DNA of 64,000 nt, from NCBI RefSeq assembly GCF_008107685.1, contig NZ_VIRF01000128.1, positions 22,955-86,954 on the forward strand. The letters run 5' to 3'. This DNA comes from Novosphingobium sp. BW1 (GTDB lineage Bacteria; Pseudomonadota; Alphaproteobacteria; Sphingomonadales; Sphingomonadaceae). Made by a program: the position numbers and the translations under genes. Shown here one piece after another: positions 25,397-34,388 of the stretch. Positions within the stretch are counted from its first letter, which is position 1, and every line of letters starts with the position of its first letter. The notes under the pieces are model-generated. The model was not told where the DNA came from, made no database searches, and worked only from the letters and a program-made list of their open reading frames with translations.

Positions 25397-25891
25397 ATGG
25401 CCGCCCCGCGTCGAACCCATGAGTCCAGCCAGAACGGCGTGACGAACGCCGATCGCCGTACCGCGCGCGAGCTCGTGTCGCTTCTGGGTGACCGAAATGT
25501 GCGCGACCGCTTCGAACTCAAGGGCAAGGATGGCCGAGCCGCGACGCTCACGGCGCCCATGATCAGTCTGATCGAGCGAGCGGCAAGGATCGTCGCCGAT
25601 GGGACGGCAGTCGATGTTTTCGCGCGCGACAAAGAGCTAACATCGCAAGAGGCGGCCGAGTTTCTGGGCGTCTCTCGGCAGTACCTCGTTCGCTTGCTTG
25701 ATCGAGGCGATATTCCGTTCGCGCGAACGGGCAATCATCGGCGCGTGAAGAGTGCGGATGTCCTCGCGTATCGCGAGAAACGAGATGCTGCGCGCCGCGA
25801 TGCTTTGTCGGCGATCGCGCAGGAAACGCAAAATGCCGGCGGCTACGGCGCGCCCGCCACGCTGGGGCCTAAGCGCACCCGTCAGGGATAG
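25397..25891 (+). CDS. Excisionase-type HTH protein, probable antitoxin/regulator
   Basis: A 164-residue protein. The N-terminal part has a short conserved block (APMISLIERAARIVADG). Residues about 80-125 are a MerR/excisionase-type HTH: LTSQEAAEFLGVSRQYLVRL, then FARTGNHRRVKSADVLAYRE. Proteins of this build are paired with PIN toxins in many genomes, normally in the same operon; here the two diverge from a shared 127-bp gap. It could repress the PIN-methyltransferase operon as well as itself. Its 3' end overlaps the convergent HNH gene by 10 bp. Confidence 0.75.
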   Translation: MAAPRRTHESSQNGVTNADRRTARELVSLLGDRNVRDRFELKGKDGRAATLTAPMISLIERAARIVADGTAVDVFARDKELTSQEAAEFLGVSRQYLVRLLDRGDIPFARTGNHRRVKSADVLAYREKRDAARRDALSAIAQETQNAGGYGAPATLGPKRTRQG

Positions 25892-26721
25892 GCCGGCAAG
25901 TCGCCATTGACGAGGAATTCGAGCAGGTCTTCGTTTTCGAGCACCGCTGAATAGAAGACGTGCTGCCAGGAATTGGGCGTCGGATCGGCATGGCCATTCC
26001 GAAAGGCACCGATCGTCTCGGCTACCGCCTGGCCACTTGCCCGCATGGTGGTGACATTGCGGATCAGCCGGCGATGTTCGTTGCGGAAGAACCGGACATA
26101 GCGGCCGGGAATATCGAGTTCGCGTAAGTGCGTCGTTACAAGCGCGGCTTCGCCTGGCAGAAGCGCCGGGCTGGGAATGAGCTCGAATGTCGGGGCCGTA
26201 AATGGCGGGGTGATGATGAGATCGACGATCTTGGCAACTGAGAAGACATCGAAGTAGGGATGGATGAAGTAGCGAGGATTATCGGCATCGCCTGTCTTTT
26301 CGAGCTTCTTGAGCTGGCAGGCGTCGCACATGGGAAACAGGTTGCCCGGCGTGATCGCGAAGTGCGGATAGGCCCCCTTTGGCAGGTAGTGATCTAGCGT
26401 ATTGGGCGCGCCCGGCTCTCCGCAAGCAGGGCATAGATCGAGGTCGTGATTGCGGATCGGGGCCATCGCCAAACCGTGGGCGGATTCGTCGTCGGCGCTC
26501 TTGTAGAGGTTGTGAAACGTCTTTTTGCGTGGGCCGATCGCTGGCCATGACTGCACATGCTCGGGCGATCCGCCATGATCGAGATACGTTTGGACGCGGT
26601 CCCGCCATTCACCGGCTATTCCGGTAAAGAAATTGGCGTGAATGCCGTTTTGGCGCTCGGCCACGACCAGATCCACAAGGCCGAGGCTGCACGCCGCCGG
26701 AAGTGGTAGCTGCATGACCAT
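25882..26721 (-). CDS. ptuB: HNH nuclease, PtuB-like partner of a Septu-type ATPase
   Basis: A 279-residue protein with an HNH core near residues 97-140: CPACGEPGAPNTLDHYLPKG, then ITPGNLFPMCDACQLKK, giving two zinc-binding Cys pairs and the DH catalytic pair. A helical C-terminal half follows. ATG 26721 shares a base with the stop of the ATPase gene, so the two are coupled. An AAA ATPase followed by an HNH nuclease is the layout of Septu anti-phage systems (PtuA, PtuB). Assignment to Septu rests on gene order and domains. The 25882 end overlaps the convergent HTH gene. Confidence 0.7.
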   Translation of the reverse strand: MVMQLPLPAACSLGLVDLVVAERQNGIHANFFTGIAGEWRDRVQTYLDHGGSPEHVQSWPAIGPRKKTFHNLYKSADDESAHGLAMAPIRNHDLDLCPACGEPGAPNTLDHYLPKGAYPHFAITPGNLFPMCDACQLKKLEKTGDADNPRYFIHPYFDVFSVAKIVDLIITPPFTAPTFELIPSPALLPGEAALVTTHLRELDIPGRYVRFFRNEHRRLIRNVTTMRASGQAVAETIGAFRNGHADPTPNSWQHVFYSAVLENEDLLEFLVNGDLPAYP

Positions 26722-28454
26722 CAGCCGTTGTCCATTGCGCGGATTTGCACGATCAGCTCTTCGTTCAATTCCTCGCCGAGGGCTGCGATCAGGGCGTCCG
26801 CGTCACCCAGTTCCTCCAGCTGTTCCCGGATCCATCCCTCGTAAGGCTTCGAGGTCGCATTGTCGCCGAACACGTAGGAGGTGATGCGCTGGATGTCGCC
26901 GCCGAAGGTCTCGAACGGTGGCCGCTTGACCACGAGGCCCGCGTCGGTGCGCTCGAAGACGTGGACGCAGTCGCTCGGAACTTCGCGCACGGTGACGACC
27001 GAATGGGTCGCCATCAGCGCCTTCGAGTTGAAATGCTGCAAAATCCGCTTGAGCATCCCGATAAACCGGATTTCCAGGGTCGGGTGGAGGAACAGTTCGG
27101 GCTCGTCGATCAGGATGAGGCTGTCCCGTCGGATCGCGCCCAGGATGTTCACGACGATGAACGAGAAGAGCTTCTGGCCGGAGCTCAGTTCGATCGGGCG
27201 CTTGTCCTTCACGAAGGTTACGCCTTCTGAGGCAACTAGGTCTTCGCGGATCGTGTCGATGACCAGATCGTTTACGGATGCGGCATCGATCGCGATCAGG
27301 TGACGGTCATTTAGAAGATCATCGTCTTCAATAATCTTCTGATCGACGTAATCGTGGTCGAGATAGTAGCGCTTCGGATCGAGTTTGGGGGTTTCGACGG
27401 TCACCGCGGCGAAATCGAAGTCGAACGCAGTACGCAGCACGCGCTCCATGGTTTTCAACTTCTGCGGCCAGCCAGGCAGCGAGCGATAGCGTTTGTCGTC
27501 CGACAGGCAGTCGAGCAGCGACGTCGCGGCATTTCGCTTCGGAGCCTCGTGGGTCAGCCGAATGCCGCCGAGCCGCTTCGTGCCCGGTTGTGGGGTCGAA
27601 CGCCCGCGAAAACCGAAATAGCGGTAAGCGTCCTGATCCTGCTTTTTGACGCCGCGAAGATCGACCGGAAATTGCTCGAACGGGCTGTACGAGACGACGA
27701 CGAGCTGGCTGAGATTGGGTTTCTCGATGAAGCCGGTATCCCGCTCTTCGTCCGTATCACCAAGCCAGTCCTGCACGATCTGGTGGAGCAACTGCGATTT
27801 GCCCGAACCGTTGGGTCCTATGAGGACATTGACGTCGCGCGGCAGCAATCCCTTCGCGGCGAAATGCAGTTCAAGCGTCGAGACTTCGCCGAAGACATCC
27901 CGAAACTGAAAGCCCAGGTCCATGACGTCCATCGCCTGGCGCGCGAAGAGCTTCCATCCATCGAGGAAGGATTTGACGCCGCCACGCTCGCGCTGCAGCG
28001 ACTTGCGAAAGGGGCTCGTGTCGATCTGCGCTATCGCGCGCGCATCCTCCTCGATGTTAACGAGGTAACTGGCATCACGCAGCACCTTGGCGACCCGTTT
28101 GGCGCCGTCGAGCTCGATCTGCGCGACGAGCTGCTCGTAGAATGTGATCTCGTTGGGGACTGAGATGTAGTCGCCCTTCGGTATAGGAAACTCGCCGTCC
28201 CATCCGTCTTTCCGGAGTTTGTCGAGATAAGTGGCCGTCGTGTCCTGGCCATCGACCATGAGCTTTATGGCACCGAGTTCAACCTCTTCGCCGCCGATCC
28301 TGCAGATCGTTCCGAAGCTTGTCCTGTTGCCGTAGTCGTCCCAATCGTTTTCGAGCAGTTCGAGCGCGTCGCCGTCAACGCCCGGCACAAAGCCCTTCGC
28401 CCGGCGGCTCGACCGACCAAGATAGACGACTTTGAATTGGGCCCGCTTCGCCAT
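26721..28454 (-). CDS. ptuA: AAA ATPase, PtuA-like (Septu-type)
   Basis: A 577-residue ABC/OLD-type ATPase. Walker A is IGPNGSGKSQ near residue 215, the signature region is IELSSGQKLFSF, Walker B is LILIDEPELFLHP, and the H-loop is MATHSVVTVRE. About 190 residues precede the ATPase core, more than in a minimal PtuA, and could carry target sensing. In Septu the ATPase restrains its HNH partner until infection. The gene is followed directly by the HNH gene and preceded 87 bp upstream by a second HNH gene in the same direction. Confidence 0.75.
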   Translation of the reverse strand: MAKRAQFKVVYLGRSSRRAKGFVPGVDGDALELLENDWDDYGNRTSFGTICRIGGEEVELGAIKLMVDGQDTTATYLDKLRKDGWDGEFPIPKGDYISVPNEITFYEQLVAQIELDGAKRVAKVLRDASYLVNIEEDARAIAQIDTSPFRKSLQRERGGVKSFLDGWKLFARQAMDVMDLGFQFRDVFGEVSTLELHFAAKGLLPRDVNVLIGPNGSGKSQLLHQIVQDWLGDTDEERDTGFIEKPNLSQLVVVSYSPFEQFPVDLRGVKKQDQDAYRYFGFRGRSTPQPGTKRLGGIRLTHEAPKRNAATSLLDCLSDDKRYRSLPGWPQKLKTMERVLRTAFDFDFAAVTVETPKLDPKRYYLDHDYVDQKIIEDDDLLNDRHLIAIDAASVNDLVIDTIREDLVASEGVTFVKDKRPIELSSGQKLFSFIVVNILGAIRRDSLILIDEPELFLHPTLEIRFIGMLKRILQHFNSKALMATHSVVTVREVPSDCVHVFERTDAGLVVKRPPFETFGGDIQRITSYVFGDNATSKPYEGWIREQLEELGDADALIAALGEELNEELIVQIRAMDNG

Positions 28455-28541
28455 ATGGTCTTATTCTTCCCCATCCACAGCGACGCCAATAGCAAGCAGC
28501 CTGCTCAGGTTCGAGCCGCTATTTCGCGATTTCCGCAAAAC

Positions 28542-29441
28542 CTAAGGTCGTCCCCTTGCGAACCACTCCCGCAACTCGGGAAGGGTGAACGGCATCAAGC
28601 GATCGTTGCAATGTGCACGCCGGTGGCATGTCGGGCACAGGATGACGAGATGGTTCGGCAATGTCTTCCGCACACCGCTCGCGAGCGGATTGGGGTGATG
28701 GGCATCGAGCATCGCGAAATCGTCGTGGGCAAAACCGCACGCCTCGCAGGTCGGTTTGCCGTGCCTGGCCGCCGAAAGCACTTTGGCATCCCGGCTCACC
28801 TTCTCGTCGCGCTCGATGTCACGTTGCAGCCTCCAGACACGGTTCCCCTCGACCGAGCCCGCCCCGTCGGGAACCGTGGGCCGAAGGCCGCCGGACACCA
28901 AGGTCGGCACGCCCGTATCGAAGAAGTTCGCAGGGGCGGGTAGAGTTGCCAGTTCGACCGTCCAGTCCGCAATGCGCTCCCACAGCATCGCGACGCGGTC
29001 GTCGTGTCGGATGACACTGTCGACCGCGCCTTCCAGCATGCGCCGGTCCGGCATGCCGAGATCTTCCACTAGACGCGGATAGCCTTGCAGGCGCCAAACA
29101 TCGTTGAGCGCGATCGCAACAGGCCAGCGGGAGAGGCGTTCGATTTCGGTGGGATCGTCGAGCAGCGTGGCCGTGTCGCCATGGACGGTACTCGCCCGCG
29201 CGACGTTGAGAACGCGGCCGCCCAGACCATCGCGAACCGAGCGCCCGCCTCCGATCGCAATTATGAAGGGGCGGCCTACCGCACGGCGGGCGACGCCGGC
29301 GGGCAACATGTAGAATCGCTTGGGATTGGCGCGGTCTCCGCGCTTGGCAAAACAAAGAATGTGCGAGCTGATCGCGCCGAACACCGCCTTGCAGCCCATG
29401 ATCTGTTCGGCGTCAGGGACGATGTCGCGGACAGTGGTCAA
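28542..29441 (-). CDS. HNH endonuclease upstream of the Septu-like pair
   Basis: A 299-residue protein. The C-terminal HNH core is CEACGFAHDDFAMLDAHHPN followed by LPNHLVILCPTCHRRAHC. The preceding 230 residues are unrecognised and would act as a recognition part. It starts at TTG 29441, backed by GAGGTG upstream; an ATG at about 29399 is possible. It could be the first gene of a three-gene operon with the Septu-like ATPase, or a separate restriction nuclease of the McrA type. No methyltransferase is next to it. Confidence 0.7.
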   Translation of the reverse strand: MTTVRDIVPDAEQIMGCKAVFGAISSHILCFAKRGDRANPKRFYMLPAGVARRAVGRPFIIAIGGGRSVRDGLGGRVLNVARASTVHGDTATLLDDPTEIERLSRWPVAIALNDVWRLQGYPRLVEDLGMPDRRMLEGAVDSVIRHDDRVAMLWERIADWTVELATLPAPANFFDTGVPTLVSGGLRPTVPDGAGSVEGNRVWRLQRDIERDEKVSRDAKVLSAARHGKPTCEACGFAHDDFAMLDAHHPNPLASGVRKTLPNHLVILCPTCHRRAHCNDRLMPFTLPELREWFARGRP

Positions 29442-29559
29442 AAACGCACCTCAATAAGAACTGCGACATAGTGCAAAAATACGTCTTTCCTCAAGACTCC
29501 CTCGTTTATTGCCCGTAGATTTTGCGATAGAAAAGTAAAAGGCCTCGGGGGAAACCAGC

Positions 29560-31371
29560 TTGACCGCTCCAATTTATCGCAACGCCACGTCCGCCTGGAA
29601 CGCGCTGCAGAATTCGGGCTGCCTCGATCTGGACGAGCGGGACGATGATCTCGTGGGCAAGCTCCGGGACCGCCTCGATGGCCAAGCACCTGATCTCGAT
29701 CACGCGCTTTCCAACGCGACGACCGATGAATTGATGTCCGCGTTGTTCAGCGTCATTCAACCGTTCGTCGGCATGTTCCAGGATATCCTTGCGTTCTTCG
29801 AGAAGGCCGGCGCGCACAATGGGCAGTCGCAGTGGCGCATCAGCGTGGGGGAAGAGTTTCTCGATCTGCGCCATTTCGAGGAGTTTCTCGAACATTGGAG
29901 TGCGATCGACGCGGACCTGGAAGTGCCTGCTCTCGACCGAAGCCACGCCTTTTTCCTGAACGATGCGCGCGCGGCGATCGGCGGCTGGGACTACCTGGTC
30001 GAGGGGATGGAATACGGCAAGATAGCTGACACCGGCATTCGTGATGTCGATGACTGGCTCGCGGCTTACGACGCAGGGCAGTATGCGCTGTTTCCGCCCA
30101 GCCTGATGCCATCGAAATTTCCTCCAGGCCTCGCTGACGCGGCCGCTATCCTGTTGGCTGCAGTGACGATCCTGCGGCAGCGCGGTCTCTCCCGTGAAGA
30201 GATGTTGGCCGAGCACAGAGCGCGCGGCTACCGATCCGTGGACGACGACGCCTTGCATCCGTGGACGATTGCTCAAAGCGAGACCGACTACTGGCTCCGC
30301 TCGCATGTCGGATATTTGGCCAATATCCTGCAGCGTCCGGCCTCCGACATCGAGGAACTCGCGGCGCTGACCTCGGAAAAGCTCGCGCCGTTCCCGCGCC
30401 GGCGCGTCCCGGGACGGATCGAGATAAAGGAGATCGAGCGCCTGTTGTCGCTCCCCGTCTGGCGGCAGCGCTACGAGACCTATGGCGTATGGATCGCAGC
30501 GCTGATCGCCGGATCGCTCGAAGATCATGAGCTGAATATCCATGCCGATGCCGGACAGCTCCGATTTTCGTTCAACGAAGCGAAGATCGTGGATGTTGTC
30601 TCCACAAGGCCGATGCGAAGCGTCTTCGCCGAGCGGCGCGTCGAACTGGCGAACCCGGTTGGAAAAAGCCGGACGGGTAATGTGCAGCCGGACTTCAGCA
30701 TCTGGGCTGGAGAAGAGCCCTTCTCGGACTGCGTTCTGGTTGTCGAGGTCAAGCACTACAAGAAGCGGTCGCGTCGCAACTTCGAAGAGGCACTCATTGA
30801 CTACGCGAGGGCTCACCCCCGCGCGAAGGTCGCGCTCGTCAACTACGGGCCGGTGGGCAAGGAGTTCGACAAACTGCCCGATCGGATCGGCGACCGGGCT
30901 AAGATGCTTGGACCGCTGACACCAGAAACCTACCAGACTCTCGAAGCCTTCCGAGAGTTGATAAAGGACGTGGTCGGGCCGCCCGTGCCGAGGCTGGACG
31001 ACAGTGGAGGCGGCATTGATCCCATTGTCGCTCTGGACGTGTCCGGGTCTATGCGTGCAGTGCTAACGTCCGAGGAATTTTTTGCCTTTTTGGGGCGATC
31101 ATCGATCTCAGGCGCGATGTTCGTTCTTATCGACCAAGACGTGAGGGCTAAACTTTCGGGCAACAAGATCGAGCGATGGCTTGCAGAAAACGAACTTGGA
31201 AATGCTACCTCTCTTGCCGAACCGATGGCGACGCTGCTCGCTCAGTACTCGGCTATCACTCTGATAACGGATGAGAGCGGCCTGCAAAGCCTGAGCTCGT
31301 TGCGATCGGAGATTTTGAAAAGTCCGTTGTCCGATATTGGAGTGGCCTTAGTTGCGCGCGTGACGCGGTAG
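29560..31371 (+). CDS. Restriction-endonuclease-like protein fused to a vWA-like domain
   Basis: A 603-residue cytoplasmic protein. Residues about 345-410 carry a nuclease-like site: QPDFSIW (Asp378) and VVEVKHYKK (Glu396-V-Lys398), the D...ExK pattern of the PD-(D/E)XK fold. Residues about 488-600 look like a von Willebrand A domain with a MIDAS-type DVSGSM (Asp493) and a later ITDES. The N-terminal 340 residues are helical and unrecognised. The start is TTG 29560 with a GGGGGA ribosome binding site; the neighbour it diverges from also starts with TTG. A nuclease joined to a metal-dependent binding domain suggests a defence role, perhaps alone. Domain calls are from motifs only. Confidence 0.6.
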   Translation: MTAPIYRNATSAWNALQNSGCLDLDERDDDLVGKLRDRLDGQAPDLDHALSNATTDELMSALFSVIQPFVGMFQDILAFFEKAGAHNGQSQWRISVGEEFLDLRHFEEFLEHWSAIDADLEVPALDRSHAFFLNDARAAIGGWDYLVEGMEYGKIADTGIRDVDDWLAAYDAGQYALFPPSLMPSKFPPGLADAAAILLAAVTILRQRGLSREEMLAEHRARGYRSVDDDALHPWTIAQSETDYWLRSHVGYLANILQRPASDIEELAALTSEKLAPFPRRRVPGRIEIKEIERLLSLPVWRQRYETYGVWIAALIAGSLEDHELNIHADAGQLRFSFNEAKIVDVVSTRPMRSVFAERRVELANPVGKSRTGNVQPDFSIWAGEEPFSDCVLVVEVKHYKKRSRRNFEEALIDYARAHPRAKVALVNYGPVGKEFDKLPDRIGDRAKMLGPLTPETYQTLEAFRELIKDVVGPPVPRLDDSGGGIDPIVALDVSGSMRAVLTSEEFFAFLGRSSISGAMFVLIDQDVRAKLSGNKIERWLAENELGNATSLAEPMATLLAQYSAITLITDESGLQSLSSLRSEILKSPLSDIGVALVARVTR

Positions 31372-31789
31372 GGAGCAGACGCGCGACCAGGCTGAATGAA
31401 GGTCCGCTTACCTGATTTCCAACATGAGTCCGGACAGTCCCAAACGTCCGACGTCCCGGTCATTACCACGATCGGGATGCTCAAAAATCGGGTAGGAATT
31501 TGGCCCACCGAGCGGTTAGACATCCGGCATAGGATGCCGCAGAAGTTCAATTGGCATTTCGGGATGGTTAGACAGTGTATCCCCCTGAAATATCATGATT
31601 GAGAGAGTCCGGCTCGGGCCTCCAACATCCTGTCAGCCGATGCGTGCTGATGATTGAAAAAACCCCGCATTTCCGCTAGTTTAAGGTCATTCGCTGGTTG
31701 TCAGCGATGGCCTCTGTTTGCGTGTGATTGCAGATGATGGGGGCCGGATTCGGGGGCCTCGTGAGTCCCCGTCAGAAGCGAGGCCCCCA
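31372..31789. other. Intergenic junction in front of the integrase
   Basis: About 420 bp without a gene. 31379-31500 resembles degenerate sphingomonad intergenic repeats. 31608-31617 (TCCGGCTCGG, then gCCTCCA) matches part of the tRNA-end fragment at 53587-53601 and may be a decayed left attachment site. GC-rich inverted repeats lie at 31741-31790 (GGGGGCCTCGTGAG and GAGGCCCCC), just before the integrase start. No full tRNA gene is seen. Confidence 0.35.
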
Positions 31790-32986
31790 ATGGCGCTGAC
31801 CGACACGGCAATCCGAAAAGCCAAACCCAAGGAAAAACCGTACAAGGTCACGGACGCGCAGGGCCTATATCTGTTGGTCAATCCGGGAGGCAGCAAACTC
31901 TGGCGCGTCAAATACCGTATGAACGGCGTGGAGCGAAAACTTGCGCTGGGGTCTTATCCTGAGATCACGCTTGCCGAGGCCCGTTCGGCACGCGACGCTG
32001 CTCGCAGACAACTTGCCCATGCCATTGATCCCAATGCTGCAAAGCGGCAAGCGCGCATCGAAGCGAGCATCCGTGCCAACAACAGTTTCGCCAGCGTGGC
32101 CGAGGAACTGATTGAGAAGAAGACGCGAGAGGGGCTGGCGGAGCCGACGTTGGCCAAGATGCGCTGGTTCGTGAAGCTTCTTGGTGGAGATTTCGGCAGG
32201 CGCCCGATCACGGAGATCACGCCGCAGGAGCTGCTGCACGAACTACGAAAGCATGAACGGCGGGGCCGGTTTGAGACTGCGAATCTGCTCCGGGCTTTCG
32301 CCAGCCGCGTATTTCGCTATGGGGTGGCAACAGCGCGGGCCGAGCGTGACCCGGCCCAACTGCTGATAGGTGCGCTGACAATAGCGAGGGTGAAGCATTT
32401 CCCCGCGATCACCGATCCAATGGTTTTCGGCGCGTTGCTTCGGGCAATCGAAGATTATCAAGGTGATCCCGCCGTAATGTATGCCCTGAAGCTCACGCCC
32501 CATGTTTTCCAGCGGCCCGGCGAAATCAGGCATATGGAATGGAAGGAAGTGAATTTCGAAAAGTCGGTCTGGGTCATCCCCGAAGGTAAGATGAAGATGC
32601 GCCAGCCCCATTCAGTGCCGCTATCCCGGCAGTCGCTGGAGATCCTCACCGATATGCGCTCGTTGTCTGGTTCAGGGCACTATGTATTCCCATCGATTAG
32701 GACACGCGCGAGGCCGATCAGCGAAAATACGATCAACGCCGCATTGCGCCGCATGGGCTTTCCCAAAGAACAGATGACCGCCCACGGCTTCCGTACATCA
32801 GCCTCTTCGCTTCTGAACGAATCCGGCAAGTGGAATCCTGACGCAATCGAGCGAGCACTTGCGCATATGGTCGCAGGCAGCGTCAGGCGCATCTACAACC
32901 AATCGGCCTATTGGCCGGAACGTGTTGAAATGGCGCAATGGTGGAGCGATTATCTGGAGGAACTGCGAGACGGAGGAAACAGATGA
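31790..32986 (+). CDS. P4-type tyrosine integrase
   Basis: A 398-residue integrase with an N-terminal DUF4102 arm-binding domain (LTDTAIRKAKPKEKPYKV, then GLYLLV) and a tyrosine recombinase catalytic domain. Visible catalytic elements are Arg in FQRPGEIRHMEW, HGFR in MTAHGFRTSASSLLNE, and the C-terminal NQSAYWPERVEMAQWW with the active Tyr. Such integrases insert into tRNA 3' ends, consistent with the tRNA fragment at 53571-53601. ATG 31790 is chosen because family members begin with MALTD; the longer frame to 31718 is unlikely. It overlaps the next gene as ATGA. Confidence 0.95.
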   Translation: MALTDTAIRKAKPKEKPYKVTDAQGLYLLVNPGGSKLWRVKYRMNGVERKLALGSYPEITLAEARSARDAARRQLAHAIDPNAAKRQARIEASIRANNSFASVAEELIEKKTREGLAEPTLAKMRWFVKLLGGDFGRRPITEITPQELLHELRKHERRGRFETANLLRAFASRVFRYGVATARAERDPAQLLIGALTIARVKHFPAITDPMVFGALLRAIEDYQGDPAVMYALKLTPHVFQRPGEIRHMEWKEVNFEKSVWVIPEGKMKMRQPHSVPLSRQSLEILTDMRSLSGSGHYVFPSIRTRARPISENTINAALRRMGFPKEQMTAHGFRTSASSLLNESGKWNPDAIERALAHMVAGSVRRIYNQSAYWPERVEMAQWWSDYLEELRDGGNR

Positions 32987-33876
32987 CAGGTTCCCCAAGT
33001 GAAGGATGGAAAAACTTCGCGGATGGGGATGAAGCTGAGGATGTTCCGCTCTGGCAAGTGCTGGCTCACATCAGGTCGGACGATCTCGACGAAGGCTTGA
33101 GCGCGAACGCGGCGATTATCGGTCAGGTCAGACCGCCCATCGCGCGGTATTACAATGTAGCTTTCGTTGTCAGCTTCGCGTTCGGTTTTCTGTCCGTCCT
33201 TTCCATGATTGGTCTTCTGATCTCGGCGGCGTATCCAGGCGCGACGAGCTCTTTCTACTATCTCACGTTGATCATGCTGGCCGCCACAGTGGCACCGCAC
33301 CTGTTACGACAAGCGTATCAATATGGCCTGAGTATCCCTGAAGCTCCGCTGGAACTGCCCCATGGGCCAGACCGGCTTTTTGACGAGGTCCTACGTTACC
33401 TGCAGAGGGTGGACGGCCCGCAAGCCTTCTATCGCTCCCGCTTTCGCAAGAAGCGGATTCCCCTCAAGCGTAGGCAGTTTTTTGGCAGGTTGCGCTACTT
33501 CCTGTTCTCCGAGCATAGCAAGGATCGCGGCATGGTCATGCGCTTCCCGACCGCCATGTCCCTCCCGGCCGATCTCTATCTTCATCGTGATGATGTCGAG
33601 AGAATGCTCACGATGAGCAAACCGAAGCGCAAGGGCGGGCCAGGCCGAAACACCAAGTACCGCTATGATGAGGCAATTATCTCGCTGATCGGCGATCCTC
33701 GGCTGAACGCATTGGACCTGAACGATCGGGCGGCGGCGATCCTCAATATCAAGAATTGGCTATCCGAATGGTTCGAGGCCAACGCCGATGAGTCCGGCGA
33801 TGTGCCGCGCCGGGATCAATTGACCCGTTATGCCGAAAAAATCTTCACGCACCTGAGAGGCTGCTATCTGCACTAG
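32983..33876 (+). CDS. Two-helix membrane protein coupled to the integrase
   Basis: A 297-residue protein. Two membrane helices lie at about residues 60-115 (VAFVVSFAFGFLSVLSMIGL, then FYYLTLIMLAATVAPHLL). The soluble C-terminal part is basic (KPKRKGGPGRNTKYRYDEA) and ends in a helical region. The start overlaps the integrase stop by four bases and has GGAGG upstream, so it is in the integrase operon. No known family; it could be a regulator, an exclusion factor or part of a defence gene. Confidence 0.65.
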   Translation: MTGSPSEGWKNFADGDEAEDVPLWQVLAHIRSDDLDEGLSANAAIIGQVRPPIARYYNVAFVVSFAFGFLSVLSMIGLLISAAYPGATSSFYYLTLIMLAATVAPHLLRQAYQYGLSIPEAPLELPHGPDRLFDEVLRYLQRVDGPQAFYRSRFRKKRIPLKRRQFFGRLRYFLFSEHSKDRGMVMRFPTAMSLPADLYLHRDDVERMLTMSKPKRKGGPGRNTKYRYDEAIISLIGDPRLNALDLNDRAAAILNIKNWLSEWFEANADESGDVPRRDQLTRYAEKIFTHLRGCYLH

Positions 33877-34244
33877 CGTCGGTCGGAACCATGGCCTTGA
33901 TGTTGGCTGAGGGGCTCATCTGCATGATGAGTAACTTCTCCCGTCTCGATTATCGTCACTTTCTCGAAATACCTATCACTTTGACGGTCGATAGTCCGCT
34001 CTTGACGGCCAATTGCGCCATCGCGATTGTGCTGCGGCGCGTAAGCAATACGCATTTCTGCAATTCGGCCTTTCGACTTGCTCTCACCAGAGCGCCATAT
34101 CTTGGTATTGAGCATCGTTCCCCTTGCTCCGCCATCCTCCAAGGCCGCCCCACATCCGGGACAATGCGGTGGCTCTGCGTCGTTGACATCGGCGCAGACG
34201 ATCGCGTCGCACAGGTTACATTTGCTGATAGTGAAGCCGCGCAT
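33873..34244 (-). CDS. Small zinc-ribbon protein
   Basis: A 123-residue protein. The N-terminal 40 residues form a zinc ribbon: CNLCDAIVCADVND, then CPGCGAALEDGG. The rest is polar and basic with no recognised domain. ATG 34244 follows GGGAG at a good distance; a longer frame to 34370 lacks such support. It ends four bases inside the convergent membrane-protein gene. A regulatory or nucleic-acid-binding role is likely for the ribbon; nothing more can be said. Confidence 0.5.
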   Translation of the reverse strand: MRGFTISKCNLCDAIVCADVNDAEPPHCPGCGAALEDGGARGTMLNTKIWRSGESKSKGRIAEMRIAYAPQHNRDGAIGRQERTIDRQSDRYFEKVTIIETGEVTHHADEPLSQHQGHGSDRR

Positions 34245-34388
34245 TTTTCGGTGCTCCCAATGGCAGGTCTCTACGCTCGCATCTTCGACGGCGAATGCCC
34301 CGAAAGGCCGTGAGTTGCCTGTCCGGGTCGTAGTGCAAAAATCGTGCGCGCCGACTCTATAGCGCACCAAAGAGGCGGTCAGAGGCTT

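Noticed and set aside
29506..30816. A 436-codon open frame on the minus strand
   Set aside because: It lies antisense to the nuclease-vWA gene, whose motifs and ribosome binding site are clear; high GC content keeps the other strand open.
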